From NCBI GenBank assembly GCA_934373375.1, contig CAKROP010000009.1:1-17003 (forward strand): a stretch of 17,003 nt of DNA, in the 5' to 3' direction. The translations under genes were made by a program, and so were the position numbers. How positions within the stretch are numbered: position 1 is the stretch's first letter; every line of letters begins with the position of its first letter. Positions 14,185 through 17,003 of the stretch are shown here, piece after piece. The notes beneath the pieces were generated by a model. The model made no database searches. It saw nothing but the letters and a program-made list of their open reading frames with translations, and had not been told where the DNA came from. This DNA comes from an uncultured Anaerosacchariphilus sp. (GTDB lineage Bacteria > Bacillota > Clostridia > Lachnospirales > Lachnospiraceae).

Positions 14185-15384
14185 ATGGAGCAGGGACGCA
14201 TTACGATATCCTCGCTGCCCAGACTTGGCAGGATATGCATTGCCAGTGAGTTCTTTTACGGACTGTGTGTGGGCGCGTGGTCGATTGCGCTGAACTTCCA
14301 TCTCAGCTATTGCGGCGTAAGCGGCACGCAGATCGGCGCGCTGCTGAGCCTCGGCTATATCGTCACGGCGATCGTTTCGTTCTTTGTCGGACGGGTCGGC
14401 GACATAAAGGGCTATCCCTTTGTGATGTCGATGGGCGCTGCGATGATGGGATGTGCGCTGATCGTGATCTCGTTTGCAAGGCAGCTGCCGCTGTTCTATC
14501 TGGCGCATATGATTTACTGCGCCGGACTTGCATGCGTGATGGCGATGGAGTTCAACCTGCCGCTGAGTCTTGTCAAGGACTCGCAGCGGCAATACAGCTA
14601 CAACCTCGTTTTAATCTATTATTTCCTCGGCAGTATTACAGGCAATCTGCTGTGTACGATCTGCTTTGGCTCCATGAAGGGCCAGGGCGATCCCTATCAG
14701 TGGGTTCTGCTGATTTGCGGCGTCATTTACCTGGGCTTGTCGGTCTTCCGCGGCAAAATGCCGCGTCAGGCGGCAAGCGGCGGTGCGGGCTTTGACTTCA
14801 AAGGAATTTGGAGCAATCTCCGCTCGCCGAAGATCCCGCGCTATCTCATCTATGGTTTCCTGACGTTTGGCCTGTTCACCCTCTCTACGGGCATGCTGAA
14901 CCTTGTGCTGCGCGAGTGGCACGGAATGCCGGATACCACCGTGAGCATTGCGTTTATGGTCAATTCGGCGGTCGGGTGTCTGATGCTGGTGCTGCTGCCG
15001 ATGCTCTCGCGGCGCTTTGCGCTGCACAAGCTCTCCATTGCAGCTTTGATCCTGCAGTTTTTGGCGCTGGCGCTGATGACTGCGGCGCCGACGGGCGTAT
15101 TTGTTGCAATGATGTTCCTCAGAACAGCGTCCTGCAACGTGCTCTACACCAGTGTGGACAGCCCCATGCTCCAGTCGATCGAGGCTGACCGCCGCGGAAC
15201 CTACGCCGGTATGCGCATCTTTGCCAATTATATGGGCAACAGTGCGGCGGCTGTCGTTTCGGGGATCCTGGTGGAGAAGGGATCGTTTACAATGCTGTTT
15301 ATCGTCTGTGCGGCGGTCGCGCTGACGCAGACGGCGGTTTATCAATTCCTCTGCTGGTCCAAGCTGAAAGCATCAAAGAATTGA
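14185..15384 (+). CDS. MFS transporter (major facilitator superfamily)
   Basis: A 399-residue membrane protein with about twelve predicted segments in two halves and a central hydrophilic loop near residues 185-215. The motif-A-like loop between segments 2 and 3 reads GRVGDIKGYP (69-78). Membership of the superfamily is clear, but the subfamily is not recognised, so neither substrate nor direction (uptake or efflux) can be stated. The frame continues upstream within dhaL, but the ATG at 14185, 4 bases after the dhaL stop with GAGGG overlapping that stop, fits a coupled start and a normal MFS N-terminus. A 63-base gap and then a lyase gene follow. Possible roles are entry of the lyase substrate or exit of its product. 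Confidence 0.85.
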   Translation: MEQGRITISSLPRLGRICIASEFFYGLCVGAWSIALNFHLSYCGVSGTQIGALLSLGYIVTAIVSFFVGRVGDIKGYPFVMSMGAAMMGCALIVISFARQLPLFYLAHMIYCAGLACVMAMEFNLPLSLVKDSQRQYSYNLVLIYYFLGSITGNLLCTICFGSMKGQGDPYQWVLLICGVIYLGLSVFRGKMPRQAASGGAGFDFKGIWSNLRSPKIPRYLIYGFLTFGLFTLSTGMLNLVLREWHGMPDTTVSIAFMVNSAVGCLMLVLLPMLSRRFALHKLSIAALILQFLALALMTAAPTGVFVAMMFLRTASCNVLYTSVDSPMLQSIEADRRGTYAGMRIFANYMGNSAAAVVSGILVEKGSFTMLFIVCAAVALTQTAVYQFLCWSKLKASKN

Positions 15385-15447
15385 GCGGCCGGATCACAAA
15401 AGACAAGTTAGCGATACAAACTGAAAATACAACAAGGAGAAAGAACG

Positions 15448-17003
15448 ATGAACAAAGTAATTCTGAACGGAGTAGATCTGAAGATCGAAGACGTCGTGAA
15501 CGTTGCGCGCAACGGCTACGAGGTCGAGATCGACAAGGACTGCATGGCACACATCGCGGAAGTCCGCGGCTACATGGAGCGCGAGTGGATGCGCGATGAC
15601 GCGCCCGCCGTTTACGGCTTCAACACCGGCCTTGGCAAGCACAAGGATCACAAGGTCACGATCGAAGAGAGCGATCTGCATCAGTATCGCACCGTTTTGT
15701 CCCACTGCGGCGGCGTCGGTGATCCGGCTCCCGAGGAAGTGGTCCGCGCGGCCATGTGCGTCCGTCTGAACGCCTTCTGCCGCGGCGTTTCCGGCCTGCG
15801 TCCGGTCGTCGTTGAGCGCCTTGTCGAGCTGCTCAACAAGGGTGTGCATCCCGTCGTGCCCTGGCAGGGCAGCGTGGGCGCCTGCGGCGACCTTGCCCCC
15901 ATGGCTCACATCGTCTCCGTTCTCATCGGCGTGCCCCAGGCCGAGGCCTTCTATCAGAGCGAGCGCATGCCTGCACAGGAAGCGCTGAAAAAGGCCGGCA
16001 TTACCCCCGTCGAGTTCCAGCTCAAGGCCAAGGACTGCCTGGCGCTGCTCAACGGCACCACAATGTTCGCCGGTATGGCGTGCCTGAACGTGCACGACGC
16101 CGAGCGCCTGTACAAGCTCTCCGAGATCACGACCGCGCTGTCTCTTGAAGCCATCCGCGGCGAGACCCGCGCGTTTGACAAGCGCATCCAGGAGGCCCGC
16201 CCCTACGCCGGCCAGATCAAGGCCGCTGCCAACGTGATGAAGCTCGTCGAGGGTTCCACCCGCGTCACCGAGGACGCCCGCAAGGTCCACCTCGAGCACG
16301 ACATCATGCATCCGCACTATCAGGAGCGCGTGCAGGATAACTACTGCTTCCGCTGCATGCCGCAGGTGCAGGGCGTCTGCCGCGAGAACCTTGACTATGT
16401 CAAGCACCTCGTCGAGGTCGAGATCAACGCCGCCACCGATAACCCGCTGATCTTCCCCAAGGGCGACGGTCACTACGAGTTCCTCTCCGGCGGCAACTTC
16501 CACGGCGAGCCCACCGGCTTCGCGATGGATATCCTGACGATGTCCCTCGTCGAGATCGGCAACGTATCCGACCGCCGCTGCTTCACGATGTGCGACCCGA
16601 CCATCAGCTACGGTCTGCCTCTGGCTCTCGCCGGTGAGCCCATCGGCCTGAACTACGGATACAACATCATCTGCTGCTCCACCTCCGCTCTGGCCTCCGA
16701 GAACAAGACGCTGGCGTTCCCGTCCGTGTGCGACAACATCCCGACTAAGGCGAACCAGGAAGACCACGTCTCCATGGCTCCGTGGGCTGCGCGCAAGACC
16801 AAGCTCGTCATCAAGAACCTCGAGAAGATCCTCGGCATCGAGTTGCTGCTCGCTTCCCGCGGTATCTGGATTACCCAGGATGAGTTGGGCCAGTTCAACC
16901 TCGGCAAGGGCACGTCCATTGCTTACGAGAAGGTCAACGAGCTGATCAAGTTCCAGAAAGAAGATATCTACATGGGCAACCAGTCCAAGGCTACGATTAG
17001 CCT
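15448..17003 (+). CDS. Histidine ammonia-lyase-family enzyme with Cys in the MIO triad; 3' end cut
   Basis: Aromatic amino acid ammonia-lyase: eliminates ammonia from an aromatic amino acid (histidine to urocanate in HutH) using the self-made MIO group. At least 518 residues are visible, close to full length. Family residues are YGFNTGLG (Tyr56), LLNGTT (Asn202), VQDNYCFRCMPQVQG (Gln296, Tyr299, Arg302), GGNFHGEP (349-355) and NQEDHVSM (Glu438). The selectivity position reads VLSH (Ser85-His86), the histidine-lyase form rather than HL (tyrosine) or FL (phenylalanine). The MIO triad in GSVGACGDLAP is Ala145-Cys146-Gly147 instead of Ala-Ser-Gly; the codon is clearly TGC. Work on bacterial HAL, as I recall it, showed that a Ser-to-Cys change there leaves an active enzyme, so activity is plausible. 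AAGGAG lies 8 bases before the ATG. No hutU, hutI or hutG is in view, so a classical hut pathway cannot be claimed. Confidence 0.88.
   Translation, partial: MNKVILNGVDLKIEDVVNVARNGYEVEIDKDCMAHIAEVRGYMEREWMRDDAPAVYGFNTGLGKHKDHKVTIEESDLHQYRTVLSHCGGVGDPAPEEVVRAAMCVRLNAFCRGVSGLRPVVVERLVELLNKGVHPVVPWQGSVGACGDLAPMAHIVSVLIGVPQAEAFYQSERMPAQEALKKAGITPVEFQLKAKDCLALLNGTTMFAGMACLNVHDAERLYKLSEITTALSLEAIRGETRAFDKRIQEARPYAGQIKAAANVMKLVEGSTRVTEDARKVHLEHDIMHPHYQERVQDNYCFRCMPQVQGVCRENLDYVKHLVEVEINAATDNPLIFPKGDGHYEFLSGGNFHGEPTGFAMDILTMSLVEIGNVSDRRCFTMCDPTISYGLPLALAGEPIGLNYGYNIICCSTSALASENKTLAFPSVCDNIPTKANQEDHVSMAPWAARKTKLVIKNLEKILGIELLLASRGIWITQDELGQFNLGKGTSIAYEKVNELIKFQKEDIYMGNQSKATIS

Noticed and set aside
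15394..16767. A 457-codon minus-strand open frame opposite the ammonia-lyase gene
   Set aside because: Shadow of a highly biased sense gene with all catalytic motifs; low-complexity Val/Asp/Gly/His-rich composition and no ribosome site.
1..17003. CRISPR arrays, tRNA or rRNA genes, transposase genes
   Set aside because: No regularly spaced direct repeats, no tRNA or rRNA sequence, and no transposase or integrase motifs were seen on either strand.

Overview
The window looks like chromosomal DNA of a moderately high-GC Bacillota bacterium, most likely a gut Clostridia member of the Oscillospiraceae type. The evidence is strong AAGGAGG-type ribosome binding sites ahead of almost every gene, TTGACA/TATAAT-like promoters, intrinsic terminators, a BlaI/BlaR1 pair, a lipoprotein-type solute-binding protein, and closely packed co-directional operons. 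The genus assignment is an inference.

Layout. (1) 1-1193, minus strand: a BlaI-type repressor and a BlaR1-type M56 sensor protease (cut by the window edge), with a double operator over their promoter. (2) About 1200-1740: no convincing gene, but a hairpin-rich element with a minus-strand terminator; it abuts an open reading frame for only the C-terminal third of Tex (HhH plus S1 domains, 1690-2403), which ends in a strong terminator. (3) 2999-9252, plus strand: a branched-chain-amino-acid-type (HAAT) ABC transporter operon in the order livH, livM, livG, livF, SDR, SDR, livK, with a promoter about 240 bp upstream and a terminator after livK. (4) 9465-10205: a FadR-subfamily GntR regulator with its own promoter and terminator. 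(5) 10441-12404: four small genes forming two copies of a two-gene module (a cyclophilin-like/DUF3830-like protein plus a helical protein of unknown family). (6) 12552-17003: a DhaK-like kinase subunit, a DhaL-like subunit, an MFS transporter and a histidine-ammonia-lyase-family enzyme whose MIO-forming triad reads Ala-Cys-Gly; the lyase runs off the right edge.

How the parts fit. Three promoters (transporter operon, regulator, small-gene module) share an AT-rich element at or just after the start site. The transporter and small-gene copies are identical over 21 bp in opposite orientation, and the copy at the regulator's own promoter matches 16 of 18 positions. This suggests that the GntR protein controls its own gene, the importer with its two SDRs, and the DUF3830-like module as one regulon. 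The kinase, MFS and lyase genes follow on the same strand and may be part of the same response. The simplest reading is a substrate-induced uptake and catabolic island for a small organic or amino-acid-like compound of unknown identity. The duplicated DUF3830-like/helical module is the least explained part and the best candidate for an undescribed system.
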